Below are positions 9,214 to 20,800 of a stretch of 64,000 nt of DNA, piece after piece. The notes below the pieces were generated by a model, which was not told the origin of the DNA, did no database searches, and saw only the letters and a list, made by a program, of their open reading frames with translations. Origin of the DNA: Notospermus geniculatus (Eukaryota > Nemertea > Pilidiophora > Heteronemertea > Lineidae); assembly GCA_002633025.1 (NCBI GenBank), contig NMRB01001532.1, positions 77,639-141,638 on the forward strand, read 5' to 3'. Within the stretch, counting starts at the first letter, position 1, and every line of letters begins with the position of its first letter. The translations under genes and the position numbers were made by a program.

Positions 9214-12200
9214 ATGACGACGGATATTTGCTTCGTAGTCTTCAGTCTTTTGATAGTTGCCACTGTGTGCGCGGGTGAGTACCCTGTTTTGGTCCCATTG
9301 CACGAGGAAAGGGGGGGGGGGGCTCGTGTTGTTGACATTGCAACTTTCATCATGCAAGCATCGGCAGAGGGTTTATTTGGTATTCCGTCGTGAAGGGGGG
9401 AGGGGCAGTTGCTTCTTTCATCATCATCATCATCATTCGGTGGCATAATTCTGTTGGGTTTTTGCCGGAGGTATGGTGTCCGCGACTGGCCACAGTCCAC
9501 CTTGCCCTGGCATATGTAGACACTCATGCAGGTACATGTACGAGGGACCACGGCTTTTATCCCGTCCGACGGACCCTCAATATTTCACAATTTGTGTACA
9601 TGCCTTCACCCGGAGTCGATCTCGCGCCGATCCATTGCACAGTTTGGTAGTCAAACGCCCCAACCACTCGACCACCGGGCTTCCTTGTTTGGCATACATG
9701 TACGTTGCGTTTTCTTACAGGAGCGGGTAACTTGAAGCTGACTACATACACGACCAATTGCGATGACTGCGGTTCAGACGGGACCGTATACGCCGATGTC
9801 ACCGGTGAAACTTGCAGCATTTTGAATTATGAATTCGATAACCCTGGTGATGATTTCCTACCCGGCAAGTAAGCAGATAGAACGTTATCCGAGTCATTTT
9901 TTGTGGTATGTCGGTCAGCATATATGAACAAAATCTACGCGTAACAACGTAACCTGATTTTGGGATAACATAGACTGGTTTCAGATCGCCCTCCTAAGGC
10001 CAATCTCCAACGCAGAGGTCAGACGGTTTCACCTTACTGACTCTGCCTTCAAACGTCAGTGCCCCGTACTTCTTTTCGCGTAGGAATGACGTCATTTAAG
10101 ATGGCTGCCTCATTGTTGCACGTCGTTATGTTTACACTCACAAAATCATGTGATCAAATTCGACGAAGCTGATTCGTCCATCGATTTGGTTGCTTCTAAA
10201 ATAGAAACTATTTCTGCCGGAACGACCGAACCGAAGCACAGCCATACGTGTAATCCGCCGCAAAAAAGTGCAACACAAAATAATGAACAAAAGTTTAAAA
10301 ATCATGGTGTGTTTGGTGTTTTGGTACACTTCTAAACTTGACAATACGATTATGATTTTATTAGGGGGGGAAACTGGCTGTAGATCAGTTTTTCTTCATT
10401 CTGCTCATTCCGAGCAGAAGTGATGAGGGCGTTTGAAGCCAGTGGTACAAGTGGAGCAAACCGAAAACGCGGAACGCCGTACCACTGGGCTAGCGAGTTT
10501 ATACTAAGGCATGGAGATCGGAATGAGGTAACCGCCATCCAATCTCGTATCCAGAGTTGAACATTGCCACATTAAACTCTGGAAATGCATGCCTAGACCG
10601 GTACTACTTTTGCACAGTGCAAATGAATTTTGCAAGGCTAATGAATTTCTGGCCGTTGCACTGCAATTGCGTAGGGATTCGAAACCCAACGAAATGTTAA
10701 AAAAGCTTAATTTTTGGTACGATTACTTTATCAAAATAGTTTGTAAAATCGATGAGCACAAGAATCTTATGCATGCTGGGCCGTAACTACGAAGCGCGAT
10801 TAGGCCAACACGCGTGTAAATTCATAGTTATTCAGGTTAAGGGCCTAGAAAACCATTGTTTTGCTACCTTGTACGCTGCTTATCGGCAGCATTTACCCGC
10901 AGGATAATCACCCGTGGTTAACTTTCCTTTGTCTAGCTGCAGGAGGACAAAAGAAAAATTTAAACAACCACAGGCCTTGTTTAGATTCATTCAACTCTTT
11001 TCTTCGATCCTCCTGCACGTAAACGCAGGAATGTTAACCGCGTGTGGTTATCCTGTGGGTAAATCCTGCCGATCAAGCAGCGTACAAGGTAGCAACACAA
11101 TGGTTTTCTAGGCACTTAAAGGCCCGTTTACACATGCAACTTTTTATATGCATGTTGCATAAACCTGATGAGACCAAAAATTTCATCAAAGTTGCATGTG
11201 TAAACGGGCATGCAACTTGTTGCAACTAACTACTGCAACTTGTTGCAAATTTAGGATCCAGATCCTATTTTCTGGTGAAGTTGCAACAAGTTGCACGTCG
11301 CTGGCCAATGAGAATACAGCAAAAAAATCATGTGACGTCTACTAAAGCCAAAATGGCTGCCGAACAAAGGATTCCCGCCAAAATTCCTGCAACTTGTTGC
11401 GAACTTCTGCAACTTATCGCACTGGATGTTGCAATGTGTAAACGGTCACAGGTAGACTGCAACAAGTTGCAGGTTGCAGCAACTTGCAACTTGGTGCAAC
11501 CTAGTGTAAACCGCCCTTAACCTGAATCACTATGAATTTACACGCGTGTTGGCCTAATCGCGCTTCGTAAGTACGGCCCGCTGTGTTTAGCCGTTTTCTA
11601 CGAAAGCCCAGAAGGCTCATTCAAAATTCAATATTGAAACACCGATTTCAATATTGAACTGTTGACTTCAATATTGAACTGTGGACTTCAATATTGAAAT
11701 CGTATCTTCAATATTGAAATCGGATATTTTCAACTTATAAAAACCATCAAAATTACACTAACGAATGTTACCAAAAAATGAATTAGCGCTGGGTTATAAA
11801 CAGTGTCTCTCCCTCTTCAGTGTATCAACAAAGATTTTAATTATATTTAGGAACATAACTTTAACGGATATTATTTCAATTTCTTATAAACATGACTTCA
11901 ATATTGAACCACAAATTCAATATTGAAATCCGACTTCAATATTGAAATCAATGATTCAATATTGAAGTCAGATTTCAATATTGAATTTGTGGTTCAATAT
12001 TGAAATGTATGATTCAATATTGAAGTCAGATTTCAATATTGAATTCGCAGTTCAATATTGAAATGTATGATTCAATATTGAATAGTGTGGTTCAATATTG
12101 AAGTCATGTTGATAAGAAATTGAAATAATGCCCGTTAAAGTTATATTCCTAAATATAATTAAAATCTTTGTTGATACACTGAAGAGGGAGAGACACTCTT

Positions 12201-15200
12201 TATAACCCAGCGCTAATTCATTTTTTGGTAACATTCGTTAGTGTAAATTTGATGGTTTTTATAAGTTGAAAATATCCGATTTCAATATTGAAGAACCGAT
12301 TTCAATATTGAAGTCAACAGTTCAATATTGAAGATCCGATTTCAATATTGAAATCGGTGTTTTGAATGAGCCTTCTGGGCTTTCGTAGTTTTCAGAGGTC
12401 TTAGCCGAGGAACGATGGTGGCGACCTCTTCAGATTGATCACCATCTCGGACGATGGCTTCAAGATATGTGTTTATAAATAGGCTATTTATCATCAATAT
12501 AACCCTGATTTATTCTCTCGTATGCCGCAACTGTGATGGATATTACATTGCCAATCAACTGATTGCCTGAAATATTATGCTCTTTGAAATGATTTTGCTC
12601 TGTTTTGGTGACGAAACAATGTTTGTCCATATTCATATTGTCTTTCAATAGAAATGAACTGCTTACTTTTCTATTTTCACTCTGCATTTTCCATTCAAAA
12701 TAAAAGTCAAGAAGTGGAACGTCTATGTGAACATTTAATGGAGAATGCAATGTTCATTATTTAGGTTACGGATGATTCGTTCCAAATCACAAATGACGAG
12801 AGAAAATGAGCTCCGACCTATGAACAGCAGAATAAGCTGCAATTTAATCAAGTCACCAACATGTGAAGCCGCCCGTACACTGTCAAATGTTTAATCAATA
12901 TTTTATAATATGAGAATTCTAGAAGTCTACATTCATTGGTCCTTATATAAAAGCCGTAGGACCTATAGATGAGTTGTCCAAAAAATTGGGTGGTTGTCAT
13001 CATTTGGTACTAACATGACTAGCAGACGCCATCTTTCAACAACTCGATTTGCACTCAGTTCGGGTGGAACTCCTACTCGACATGCGTACTTCAAATTTGA
13101 TCACGTGAAAAATCTACTCGTACTCGACCCGAGTGTTCCAGTCAAACTCGGCCTCTGGAAGAGATAGAATCCCCGTGGTGATGAAATAAATTTTGGCAAG
13201 ATGATGGCTGCTAGCGAAATGCATCTATACCAGGATTTCTAAAAAAATCGTTCAAAAACATTAAAATTATTAAACTACCTCCTGTGTCACAAGCAGTTGA
13301 ATAAATTAAATGAAGGTGACATCCTGATCCTGGTCAATTTCCACACAAAAGGCCAATCTGCACAGAAGCCAACAGCTAATAGGCCTATTGACGACCGGAA
13401 GTAGTCAAGCTGGACATGCGCAGGAGGTTGACAGAGACGTGCGTTGTATTGGACTTGGTTTTGATGTGCTGCCGTCTATCGAAGCTATGATACCCATTCC
13501 ATCTTCATTATAGGGCAGACACGTATATTCTTGACGTCACATCCTGTCAAAATGGCATAGGGAAATTAAAGTGGCTGCAGCTGCGTTCCGATACGGTTGA
13601 TATGTGGTCTTTCGACAAGGTCTGTATTTTGATGTGGACAGGAAGCACCGGTTAAGCCGAGTTCAAACCTCCAATCTATGTCCCAATTTCTTAAGCCTGC
13701 CGCACACGAGAGAAATAAGCTGAGCAAAATGTCATCCGAGGATTTTTACTCTCGTGTGGTGTGCGGCGGAGGAATTTGGATTAAAGTGGACAGTACACTT
13801 CCATGGCGACGTGCCATGGAATGCCGTCATGTTATTTCTATGCATGCTCTAAAATGACGCAGTCCCCCCGCACACGGTGAGGTTTTTCCCCGCGAGGAAA
13901 AAAATATCAAACATGTTGAATATTTTGCTCAAGGCAGTTGAGGCAAAAAATCTCGCAAGAAACCCACCGCACACGAGAGGAAGTTGACTGTCGTAGTAAA
14001 TAAAAATCCTCGAATGACATTTTGTTCAGCTATAATTTCTCTCGTGTGCGGCAGGCTTAACAAAATTTAATGCAATTTGTAGCGAACTCGTCGTTCCAAT
14101 CAGGGGGTCTGAATAGAGAATGAAACGCCGCCATCTTGAATCTATTACAATAGGCCTATTCATAGCGGGAACATATTGCCTACTAGGCCTACATGTAAGA
14201 GCATTTGCGCATTCTGCTCTGCTGTCTACGAACACGGTCAATGCAAATCTACATGTAGGCTTACCTAGGGATGTAGCCCGCTAAAATACGAAATTTGTAA
14301 TTTTGAAATTGTGAATGTGGGCCGCGAAATTTAAGTGTCATTTTTTACTGACGCGATTAATTCCATTGATAGGTCATTCTGATGGACGTGCACCAGGCAA
14401 TATACTACACTGGAACATGTCCAAGTCAAAAGTGCTACATATCTACAGATGAAAGATATTCGACCACCAGAAGATTTACTTTACAGCCTACAGGTGGTAA
14501 AAATCTTAAAGGTGCTCTAGTTCGAATTGTAAACATTACGGTGTGCCACCTATTGTCAACTTCTGGTTCTAACAAATCAGACAAAATCGAATTATATCTC
14601 GCCTTTCACAACATTTTGTTTGTTTTTGAACGTAAAATCATAAATATATTTCAGTTGAAGAATATTTATCAAGATAGATACAAAAATAGATAACATTTAT
14701 GTGTTTTATACACGGTGCTGCCACCTGTCCGAGGAAAAATAACTATTACAATCAACCATGTAAATAAACAAACCGTAATGTTTACAATTCGAACTAGAGC
14801 ACCTTTAAAGCTTCCAAAAATTCATACTTCCGTGAGAGGAACCCTTGCTGTCATCGAACACGATCTAAAAAACCCACGATATTGTCACTTTTTGACGCCA
14901 CCAGCGGTGACTGCATCATTCTCCAAAACCGTAGTTTTGCCTTTCGCCTCGGTGTTGGAGAATGTACGATTACAAAACAATGCATACCGGTACGTGGATA
15001 CCCAAGGAACGAGGGACTCTAAAGTATCATTCACCCTAACTTCAACATGGGCAAAGTGCCAAGCTTGGAAATGTGCACAAGTCAGTGGTAAATAATCCAT
15101 GTCAGAGTTACATTGTGCCTAGTGTTAGGGTCACTTGAACAGCAAACACTCCAAGGTTGTGCCCAGTCAACTGGTAAATTATTATGCTAAGTTGTGGTAT

Positions 15201-15971
15201 AATCATTGTGTTCACTTTATGGTGTTTATTGCACACACCTGGCACTTTGCCATGTTGAAGTTAAGGTGAATTATACTTCACAATGAGCGAGGTTGATAAG
15301 AGTAACAACATTGTCAATAGAGGTCTCCCTTATCGCGGGTATGTTTAGTGCATGATAGGGAAGGAATACCGTGGCCCTTTAAAAAAGTCATGTGAAAGTG
15401 GTATTAATATTTTATAAGGGCCGTTTAGACGACAAGCCAAAATACCACATTCCGATTCAATGCGATTGGATCCAATCGACCCGCATCGGGTTTCATTTGC
15501 GTTTAGACGAGATTTGAATGTGGTCGTGTGTGGTCCAATGCGGTCCAATGTGGATTCGGGACCATTTTAAATCCACATTGGACCGCATTGGGTAGCGTTT
15601 ACACGCAAGAGTTTTGAACCACAATCGGATCGCATGTGGATTTTTGCCTGTCGTCTAAACGGCCCTATTATGTCACTTGACGGTCGATTTTTTTCTGCAT
15701 TACAGAGAATGGACCGAGGAATAGCGCAAACTTCGAAAAGAATAGCGGATTTAGCGGATCGCTGCTAGAAAGCACTTATCAGGACTACCCTGCTTGTGCC
15801 ATAAAATGTCTTGCCAATGCTCTCTGCAAGGGTTATCATGTCGTTTGCAGCTCCGTTAACGAACTCTGCAAATGTGAGCTGTACAAAGACATCACTCCAG
15901 TTGGCAAAAATGTTCCTCTTCATGAGTTTTATTTTGTCCTGAGTGTTGATGTCGAATTGGTCATGTCGTAG
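9214..15971 (+). CDS. Secreted PLAT-PAN protein, copy B (complete)
   Basis: Five exons: 9214-9274, 9721-9868, 13514-13619, 14373-14493 and 15706-15971. Phases 1, 2, 0, 1 chain without a stop to give 233 residues, ending TAG at 15969-15971. Exon 1 starts MTTDICFVVFSLLIVATVC, a clear signal peptide, cleaved probably after residue 20. Residues about 22-120 form a PLAT/LH2-like domain (SDGTVYADVTGE, DDFLPGKADTYILDV, GKLKWLQLRSDTVDMWSFDK, VILMDVHQ) with extra cysteines (NCDDC, CPSQKC). Residues about 170-215 form a PAN/apple-like Cys cluster (ACAIKCLANALCKGYHVV, then CKCELYKD). There is no transmembrane segment, so it should be secreted. Known PLAT and PAN modules mediate lipid, protein or glycan binding; the actual ligand is unknown. 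The splice model is mine; the main uncertainty is exon 1, which is supported only in this copy. Confidence 0.78.
9580..9700 (-). mobile_element. tRNA-like SINE head before exon 2 of copy B
   Basis: Read on the minus strand it gives GGTGGTCGAGTGGTTGGGGC (A-box-like) and GCGCGAGATCGACTCC (B-box-like). It ends about 30 bases before the exon 2 acceptor. The same insertion is at the same place in copies A and C, so it predates the triplication. Confidence 0.65.
9925..10500. other. Intron 2 of copy B, unique part
   Basis: No gene is recognised. It holds a short A/T-rich stretch and, at about 10,371-10,500, a block with inverted CCAGTGGTAC/GTACCACTGG arms that is probably a small MITE. This part has no counterpart in copy C. 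Confidence 0.4.
10778..11579. mobile_element. Foldback element with nested TTAA MITE
   Basis: The outer arms (GGCCGTAACTACGAAGCGCG at the left, CGCGCTTCGTAAGTACGGCC at the right) pair over about 170 bp, including ACGCGTGTAAATTCAT and GCTACCTTGTACGCTGC. A second element (about 11,116-11,520), bounded by TTAAAGG...CCCTTAA and rich in TGCAACTTGTTGCA palindromes, is inserted in the right arm. Confidence 0.75.
11599..12387. mobile_element. Foldback element with 20 TTCAATATTGAA palindromes
   Basis: A 789-bp element with ends TACGAAAGCCCAGAAGGC and GCCTTCTGGGCTTTCGTA, flanked by direct GTTTTC duplications (11593-11598, 12388-12393). The perfect 12-bp palindrome TTCAATATTGAA occurs 20 times: five in the left arm, eleven in the centre, four in the right. 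Spacers are mostly 7-8 bases. Two arms of about 250 bp pair with each other. There is no open reading frame. Confidence 0.9.
12475..13513. other. Intron 2 of copy B, 3' part (duplicated in copy C)
   Basis: From 12,531 this matches copy C from 19,789 up to the exon 3 acceptor, apart from insertions in C at about 20,121-20,293, 20,323-20,463 and 20,538-21,369. It ends with the acceptor CATTATAG before exon 3. No gene. Confidence 0.7.
13691..14060. mobile_element. TTAA-flanked MITE in intron 3 of copy B
   Basis: It begins TTAAGCCTGCCGCACACGAG and ends CTCGTGTGCGGCAGGCTTAA, about 370 bp. Copy C keeps only the first 30 bases (about 22,084-22,113) joined to sequence beyond the element, so C suffered an internal deletion. 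Terminal CGTGTGCGG motifs recur near 58,300-58,665. Confidence 0.8.
14506..14808. mobile_element. MITE, TTAAAGGTGCTCTAG family (copy B)
   Basis: The ends are TTAAAGGTGCTCTAGTTCG and CGAACTAGAGCACCTTTAA, with inner ATTGTAAACATTAC pairing. Copies at 22,361-22,663 (PLAT-PAN copy C) and 43,488-43,788 (intron of lectin gene 1) are close to identical over their length. It lies 12 bases past the exon 4 donor. Confidence 0.85.
15418..15666. mobile_element. MITE inserted in copy B only
   Basis: The ends are AGGGCCGTTTAGACGACA and TGTCGTCTAAACGGCCCT. The interior has paired TGGTCCAATGCGG and CCACATTGGACCGCATTG. The corresponding site in copy C (about 23,232) is uninterrupted, so the insertion followed the B/C duplication. 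Confidence 0.85.
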
Positions 15972-15986
15972 TCCCGTAACTAGGAA

Positions 15987-16147
15987 GATTTCCATCAATG
16001 AATTTTGCAATAGACTCAGATTTCCATCAACGAATTTTGGAGTAGACTCAGATTTCCACACAATGAATTTTGCAATAGACTCAGATTTCTATCAGTGAAT
16101 TTTGCAATAGACTCAGATTTCCATCGGTGAATTTTGCAATAGATCAG
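15987..16147. repeat. Five 32-bp tandem repeats after the copy B stop codon
   Basis: Units begin GATTTCCATC at 15987, 16019, 16051, 16084 and 16116 and carry TGAATTTTGCAATAGACTCA. The array starts 15 bases after the stop, so it is probably 3'-UTR. The same array follows copy C at about 23,552-23,703 with five units; copy A has none. Confidence 0.85.
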
Positions 16148-16297
16148 GGACCTTATTCACGAAGCTCCCGTAACTTATAACGGGAGTGCGCAAACTACAT
16201 GTATTGTTCTTTTGCGGACACCATTGTTCACTATCAGCCCGACAAAGGATTTGCGTACCCTTAAAAGTTACGGGACCTTTGTGAATAAGGTCCCTGG
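16146..16297. mobile_element. MITE hairpin, shared by copies B and C
   Basis: GGGACCTTATTCACGAAGCTCC pairs with the complement of TTTGTGAATAAGGTCCCTGG, and CCCGTAACTTA pairs further in. The copy C counterpart is about 23,700-23,842, so the insertion predates the duplication. Confidence 0.75.
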
Positions 16298-16879
16298 GCC
16301 CTGAAACCATGTATTGCGTGGCAATTCCCACAGGTGCCAATGGAATCATAGCCCACTTCCTAGGTGTCACCAGTGGATAAAACTATTCAAATGAAAGTGA
16401 CATCCAGGTCCTGTTCGATTTCCAACACAAAAGGCATCCATTGTATGGGACCTGGTAACGACGTGCTATCGGTAATCTCCATTTAGATTTTGTCGGTGCA
16501 GTGCGGCTGACTGCTCCTATTCATGTTTTAGGCCTACATACATGTGAACTACAGGTCGTGTGTGGCCCGTCTGTGCCATCACCAGAATCAGATCACAAAA
16601 GTAGCCACGGATTTAAAATTGCATTTATCATTCCCTTTCTTAGTAGGTCTACTTGGTCTCTTGATTAGACACCTCGTCTGACCCCCCTCCCTCATGATAC
16701 ACCTATTAGACAGTGAGTGCTGGGGACCCTTCAACTTTGGCCTGTGCAGGGAATGTACACACATTATGTACATGGTGTGTCTACGACGCGGCTGTTTCGA
16801 GAAATACGGCAGCCACAAACTTGTATCGAGTGCATGCACACGACATGTAGGCCTACAGATTGTTCATGCGATTGTACAT

Positions 16880-16946
16880 CACTGGGCGGACATCGTGACC
16901 ATCGTACGTCCTTCACATCACCGTGTGCATAGAAATAGGAGTAGCC
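16880..16946 (+). pseudogene. Decayed SLC5 first exon, downstream of copy B
   Basis: CACTGGGCGGACATCGTGAC and the following 45 bases match exon 1 of the transporter gene at 52,921-52,983. The ATG is missing, an indel breaks the frame after the ACCATC codons, and the GTGAGT donor has become GTAGCC. Homology continues into intron-1-like sequence (AAATAAATCAACATATATT, about 16,960-17,090). This is a fragment, not a gene. Confidence 0.8.
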
Positions 16947-17149
16947 TATAGATACCATAGGTGTAGCTTATATATAAGAAAAATAAATAAATCAACATAT
17001 ATTATCATAAATTATTTTGTATTTGAATAATAGTACATTTATATTCAAGTCATGACATCGGAATCGTCTACGAAAGCATTCTTAATTGACCACATGACTA
17101 TTGTACATGTATTTATCAACTACAATGCACATGTACATTGTATGTTATT

Positions 17150-17660
17150 CCTCACTTAGGTGGGTATCTCTACTTGCATTTGCAAAGGCACATGGTAAAA
17201 GGCGCCGAAGCTGACTGTCCCATGTGACGGATTGAAGAGCCAGGAATTATTATTCTCATGTGGCCTGGAGTGTCCATGACTAGGCCTATAAGCGTTTCTG
17301 TAGGCCAACTTGTTGTTCAAGTGCGTATCATTGACTTCTTTTCACCCCTGCCATTTTCTCGCCGCTCTGTTCAGCTCCTCTTTAGCAGTGAATCACATTC
17401 GGATTGAAGTCTTCGGCGGTTCCATCTTTGGGAGATCCAACGTTCCTTTGCAGAGGTCCTGTGTTCACGATATCGTTTGGCTATACACTATTAGTCTGTA
17501 TGCATGGACAAACACAGTGACGTGCACAACGGTTGACAAAGGCTTCACGGTCGCGAAGGCTTCACGGTCGCGAACCCTTTGTGAAACCGTTGTTAACCAG
17601 CGTGTCCGTCGTCTATACCGTGTAGTTCTCCGTATCTACTTATATCGCAGCCTACGGTTT
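17150..17660. other. 3' flank of copy B unit (shared with copy C)
   Basis: Non-coding sequence collinear with about 24,690-25,430. A 143-codon frame across it starts in the CACTTAG...TTCAAGTGCG block and is not conserved as protein in copy C, so I do not call it a gene. A related block is at 38,560-38,700. It ends with a (GTG)n run at 17,665-17,694. Confidence 0.5.
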
Positions 17661-17841
17661 CATGTGTGTGGTGGTGGTGGTGGTGGTGGTGGTGTTTGTG
17701 ATTTCACAATTTGTGTACATGTATGCCTTCGCCCGGAGTAGAACTCGCGCCGATCCATTGCACAGTTTGGTAGTCAAACGCCCCAACCACTCCACCACAC
17801 CGGGCTTCCTTGTTTGGCATAATGTTGCGTTTTCTTTTCAG

Positions 17842-20800
17842 GAGCGGGTAACTTGAAGCTGACTACATACACGACCAATTGCGATGACTGCGGTTCAGAC
17901 GGGACCGTATACGCCGATGTCACCGGTGAAACTTGCAGCATTTTGAATTATGAATTCGATAACCCCGGTGATGATTTCCTACCCGGCAAGTAAGCAGATA
18001 GAACGTTATCCGAGTCATTTTTTGCTATGTCAGTCAGCATACAGTGGGCCGATTTTTTAAACGATGGCTAAGATAACCATCGGGTTTCATTAACCCTCAG
18101 TTGACAAACTGTTTGTTAATCGAAGTGAATTTTTCGATTTTATGAATCGTTGATAGCCAAACATTCCAAAAGTCAAGATGTTTACTTTGGTTAATTCACG
18201 GTTTGTCAGAAAAGCCGATGGTTAAACCGAGGTTTACCTTAACTATCGTTTAAAAAATCGGCCCAGTAGTGTGCAAAAATATTAGAACACTTGGCAAATC
18301 TTAAAGTGATGTTCTATTTGGTCCCAGGGCCTGGATTTCACTTTCCTGCCATTGCAAAAGAAAGGCAAATGTACTGAGATTCTTTCACCTACGAATTTAT
18401 CAGTCCAGTCCTTTTTAGCTCACCTCTGTGAGGTGAGCTTCTCCCATTACATGGTGTGTCGTCCGTCGTCCGTCGTCGTCGTCCGTCGTCGTCGTCCGTC
18501 GTCGTTAACAGGGGTGGCACGTTTCTAAACCGCTTGGGTTACCAGCTTGAAATTTGGTGTACAGGTACCCTATGGTAAAAACTATCTCTGGACCGAAACT
18601 TAGCGCTGCTGCTTGTACACTCAGGCCTGTAGGGGGCGCTTTGTGAAAACCTTCTTTCCGCCGTATCTCCTGAACGCGGTTAGCTAGAACCACGAAATTT
18701 TTATGGTGGGTTCCTCTGATGAGACTTCATCACATAAATCCCGGGTTTTTGATTTGACCTACTTTTCAAGGTCACAGAGGTCAAAGTTCAAAATTCACTG
18801 TTTGGTGGCACATTTCATTGCTATTTGACATAGAGTGTTGTGATTTGGTGTGAAGATATATCTCGGCACCCTACACGAATGCACCAAATTTCAACCCGAT
18901 CGGACATCAAATATGGCCGCCAGGAAGCCATCTTGAAANNNNNNNNNNNNNNNNNNNNNNNNNNNNNNNNTATGCCCCCCCCCCCCGTTGGCAGCAGTCA
19001 CAGCAGCGCATCTTTCTAGCATTGTGTCTATGCATTTTCTAAGAGTTTCAACCCCAGTGTTATTCCTCGCTCTCAGTAGCTCATTCCAGAGAGTTTCCTT
19101 AGGCCAAAAAAATAAAGTATTTGTTTCTTGTCCGCGCCCGCGTCATTCCCAGACCCTCCGCATCGAAAATTTTTTTTCTCACCAATTTCAAATTTTCCGA
19201 CTTTGCTTACGTAGCGCCTTCTACACAATGCACAGAAATGCTTCATAACTTGAAATCATCTTTATTTTTCATGACATCTGTGCTTTAAACATGTAGAGAG
19301 ATAGTTTGCTGGTGGTATTTCCCCCATCCATGAAGAAAACGAAAAAAAAAATTTATTTGAAAATAAAAAAAAAAAATCGCATGCCCGCATCAATTTTCGC
19401 TGAGTTGCTGGACAAGAAACAGACAATTTTTTTTGGCCTTAGAGTTGTTGAACAGAAATGACGGAAGAGTCAGTGCATGCAGCGCAACTGTCGCCGGGCG
19501 ACTTAACTACAATGTGGTGGTGTGACCTCTCGCCGGGCTTTTCGCACACACGGGTTTGACACGGTGTAACGTTTTTCAGTGTGGCCGTTTTTCTGTGTGA
19601 TTCCCATTGTTCGAAACACACTGGGAAACGGACTCGCTGTTTCTCTGTGTGTCGTTCATTGTCAAGTCGTGGCTTATTCCGTCAGTCTACCGGTATTGTA
19701 ATGTCACACTGGCACACGGGCCTCACTGAAAAACGTTACAACGGGTCTGGAAAAACACGGGTATTTTTTATGTAGTGTAACCACGGCTTGTGATGGATAT
19801 TACTTTGCCAATCAACTGATTGCCTGAAATATTATGCTCTTTGAAAATGATTTTGCTCTGTGTTGGTGACGAACCAATGTTTGTCATTGTCTTTCAATAG
19901 AAATGAACTGCTCACTTTTCTCTTTCCACTCTGCATTTTCCATTCAAAATAAAAGTCACGAAGTGGAACGTCTATGTTAAAATTAATGGAGAATGCAATG
20001 TTCATTATTTAGGTTACGGATGATTCGTTCCAAATCACAAATGACGAGAGAAAATGAGCTCCTACCTAATGAACAGCAGAATAAGCTGCCATTTAATCAA
20101 GTGACCGACATGTGAAGCAAGTGTAAAGTTTTTCAGTGTTTCCGTGTGTCAGTGTTCCCCCTATTGTTCTGGAAACACTGGCAGATAGATCGACATGTTT
20201 CTCTGTGTGTCTCCATTGTCGAGTCGCGGCTTATTCCGTCAGACAATAGGAGGGGAACACTCACAGATGGGGAACGCTCAAAAACGTTACACCGGCCGTA
20301 CACGGTCAAATGTTTAGTCAATAGTGAGGTTTCGAAATCAAACGATAAACGTAAACTTACGACAACGTTTTTTTTCGTACTACACATTAACCAGATTTTA
20401 TATTGCATTTTCGTACGTTGTCGTTAACGTTTACGTTTATCGTTTGATTTTGAAACCTCCCTAATATTTTGTTATATGAGAATTCTAGAAGTCTACATTC
20501 ATTGGTCCTTATATAAAAGCCGTAGGACCTATAGATGAGTTCCGTTAGCAGCCATCTTGCGGATTGGAGAACCAATCATCTGTCACTCTGGCCGAGTTCG
20601 ACTGGAATCCGAGGTTCGGTCGTGTCAAGTCGCAGCTGAACTCCATAAATTCCTCGGGTAGCTACTCTTTTGACGTCATTGACCTAGTTCGTTGCTCGGG
20701 TTGAACCCTCGATGGAATGAGGACCCAACTCGACCATCACGTGACAAGATGGCGACCAACACCCAAAAAATCGTCGAATTTGCTGGAAAATATGTAAAAA

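Larger units (their letters stand above)
10505..12470. repeat. Dispersed repeat broken by two foldback insertions
   Basis: Flank and linker sequence (about 10,530-10,777, 11,580-11,598, 12,388-12,445) is collinear, in reverse, with about 48,491-48,865, where both insertions are missing. Shared landmarks include CTAGACCGGTACTACTTTTGC, GATGAGCACAAGAATCTT, GTGTTTAGCCGTTTTC and GATGGTGGCGACCTCTTC. The element itself is unclassified and non-coding. Confidence 0.8.

Noticed and set aside
11599-12387. CRISPR array from the regularly spaced TTCAATATTGAA units
   Set aside because: Units are 12-bp palindromes with 7-8 base spacers inside an inverted-repeat transposon with a target duplication; no cas genes; eukaryotic context.
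17310-17741. 143-codon + strand frame
   Set aside because: The homologous DNA in copy C (24,830-25,100) does not keep the frame and it ends in a GTG microsatellite.
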